From Prochilodus magdalenae (lineage: Eukaryota > Chordata > Actinopteri > Characiformes > Prochilodontidae): DNA of 64,000 nt. Both the position numbers and the translations under genes were made by a program. The stretch covers positions 1 through 64,000 of the forward strand of contig JAMWET010003882.1 in NCBI GenBank assembly GCA_024036415.1. Reading direction: 5' to 3'. The notes under the pieces are model-generated. The model did not search any database and was not told the DNA's origin. It worked only from the letters and a program-made list of their open reading frames with translations. Shown piece after piece: positions 62,804 through 64,000 of the stretch (within the stretch, counting starts at the first letter, position 1; the number at the start of each line of letters is the position of its first letter).

Positions 62804-63920
62804 CTAAACTGGTTTCATCATGTCAGCAAAGTCCACAACTAACTCACGCATAGGACCCCTCGGAGTTGTAATGTAACCAGGAGGAACCATCACTCCCCTC
62901 CGAACCTTATTTTTCAGACAAATAGTGCACCTGCCTATTACATAATCAATCTGTTCAAGCAAACATGGTGCCCAAAACCCATACTCCTTTTTTTCTCCTA
63001 ACTTCCCCCCTTGCCACATGAGCTAACCCATGTGCCTCATTAATTATCAGACCTAACAGGTCTGGAGGAGCTACTATCAGCCCCTCATGATTTCTCCAAG
63101 GACCAGTAGAATCTTGTGTTGCTACTCGGTCTTGCCACAGCTGTTTATCTATTTCAGGAACTGCTTCCTGCATTAAAATCACATCCCTGAGCGTAATTCT
63201 GTCTTCTAAATTCACTTCATGAGTGACCAGAAAAACTTTGTCTGCTCCTGTAACTGCCTTTTCAGCTTAATCAGCTGCTTAATTACCTTACGTGACCCTC
63301 GACACATTCATTTTATGTGCTGCACATTTAGCTATTACTATTCCTTTAGGCTTCTTTATAGCATGCAGCAGTTTCATTATTTGAGCGTGAAGCTGAATTG
63401 GAGAAACATCCATTTTCTTAAACCCTTGGTTCTTCCACACCGATCCAAACAAGTGACACTCATTATGTGCATAGGCGGAGTCGGTCCATGTTGTTACTTG
63501 CTTACCTTCCACCAACAAACCTGCTTCAGTTAACCCCACAAGTCCAGCAAGCTGTGCAGATGCAGGCGGCGGTACTACTTCAGCCTTCTCAACAACAAAT
63601 CCCTTTCCTTGGACTACTGCATAGCCAGCACTCAATTTACCTCCCACACGATAACAGGACCCATCAGTCCAGTACTCCAGATCTGCCTCATACAGTGGAA
63701 GGGCTTGCAAATCTGATCTAAGCCTCAAATATTTCTCTGCTTCTTGAACACAGTCATGTGGTTCACCATCTTCTGGAGTTGGTAAATGTTCAGTTGGATT
63801 CACCGTGACACGCCTCGCTAGGGTGAAGTCTTCCTGCTCTAAAAGCCTATAATAGTCTCTAAGCCTAGACATAGTCATGTATACCTGCCATAGTTCAGGA
63901 GATTCCTGAGACTATGATGG
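62804..63920 (-). pseudogene. Endogenous retrovirus pol fragment (RNase H and integrase)
   Basis: The minus strand carries an RNase H domain at 63878-63288, with EYWTDGSCYR, an AQLAGLVGLTEA segment and VTTWTDSAYA. A frame break follows, then an integrase N-terminal zinc domain at 63215-62804 (HGLAHVARGE with the paired Cys CTICLKNK) reaching the start of the catalytic core (ELVVDFADM). At least two frame breaks (near 63285 and between 63019 and 62955) and a stop near 63918 inactivate it. No RT or env is seen in the window. The domain pattern fits gamma/epsilon-type retroviruses or related ERVs; finer placement is not possible here. Confidence 0.75.
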
Positions 63921-64000
63921 GTAAGAATCATCACTGGATAACCCATCGTAACAGATGATGCTTTATCATACATTAAATAAACTCCCACCATTACTCTGTA

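Overview
The window reads as teleost genomic DNA: genes split by GT-AG introns, C2H2 zinc fingers, fish-type GIMAP (AIG1) and NLR-LRR sequence, and dense Tc1/mariner, L2/CR1-type LINE, Tx1-type LINE, tRNA-SINE, solo-LTR and hAT-like repeats. There are no bacterial features. The exact lineage cannot be fixed from the sequence alone. Most of the 64 kb is repeat-derived. Single-exon open frames are therefore mostly transposon fragments, and the host genes have to be assembled exon by exon.

The main find is a small family of immune-type genes in three copies. Copy A (+, 16134-23090) and copy B (-, 58139-50416) can be assembled with consistent splice phases. The shared order is a short first exon, a V-set immunoglobulin exon, an 8-nt microexon, a very short exon, a 61-nt exon, then coiled coil. 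Only B continues through a 72-nt exon into a GIMAP/AIG1 GTPase exon, giving a predicted V-set/coiled-coil/AIG1 protein of about 825 residues. Copy A stops early in the coiled coil. Copy C (-, 27087-24965) is cut off after the microexon. In all three, a CT/GA microsatellite sits directly against the acceptor of the first coding exon. B and C also share an upstream noncoding exon and promoter block with an ISRE-like element.

Layout: 0-1.2 kb unassigned plus a LINE 3' scrap; 1.3-4.5 kb a decayed LINE holding a solo LTR; 4.7-6.0 kb a second LINE family on the minus strand; 7.3-14.1 kb a pair of inverted exon/intron arms around a nested Tc1/L2 block and a Tc1 fossil; 15.3-15.7 kb another Tc1-type fossil; 16-23 kb copy A; 23.1-24.9 kb a LINE; 25-28 kb copy C; 28-33.3 kb fossils including an hAT-like element; 33.4-36.6 kb a Tc1 holding a LINE that holds a SINE; 37-43.6 kb inverted NLR-LRR fossil arms flanking a 16-finger zinc-finger array with four in-frame stops; 44-50 kb mostly unassigned with one orphan exon pair; 50.4-58.1 kb copy B; 58.2-61.0 kb purine tract and a Tx1-type LINE inside B's first intron; 61.1-61.3 kb B's promoter; 62.6-64 kb a LINE tail and a broken retroviral pol fragment.

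Working view, inferred: this is a rapidly rearranging immune-gene neighbourhood (V-set, GIMAP, NLR, C2H2 zinc finger) in which copy B is the only apparently complete member. Its GTPase has lost the P-loop lysine.
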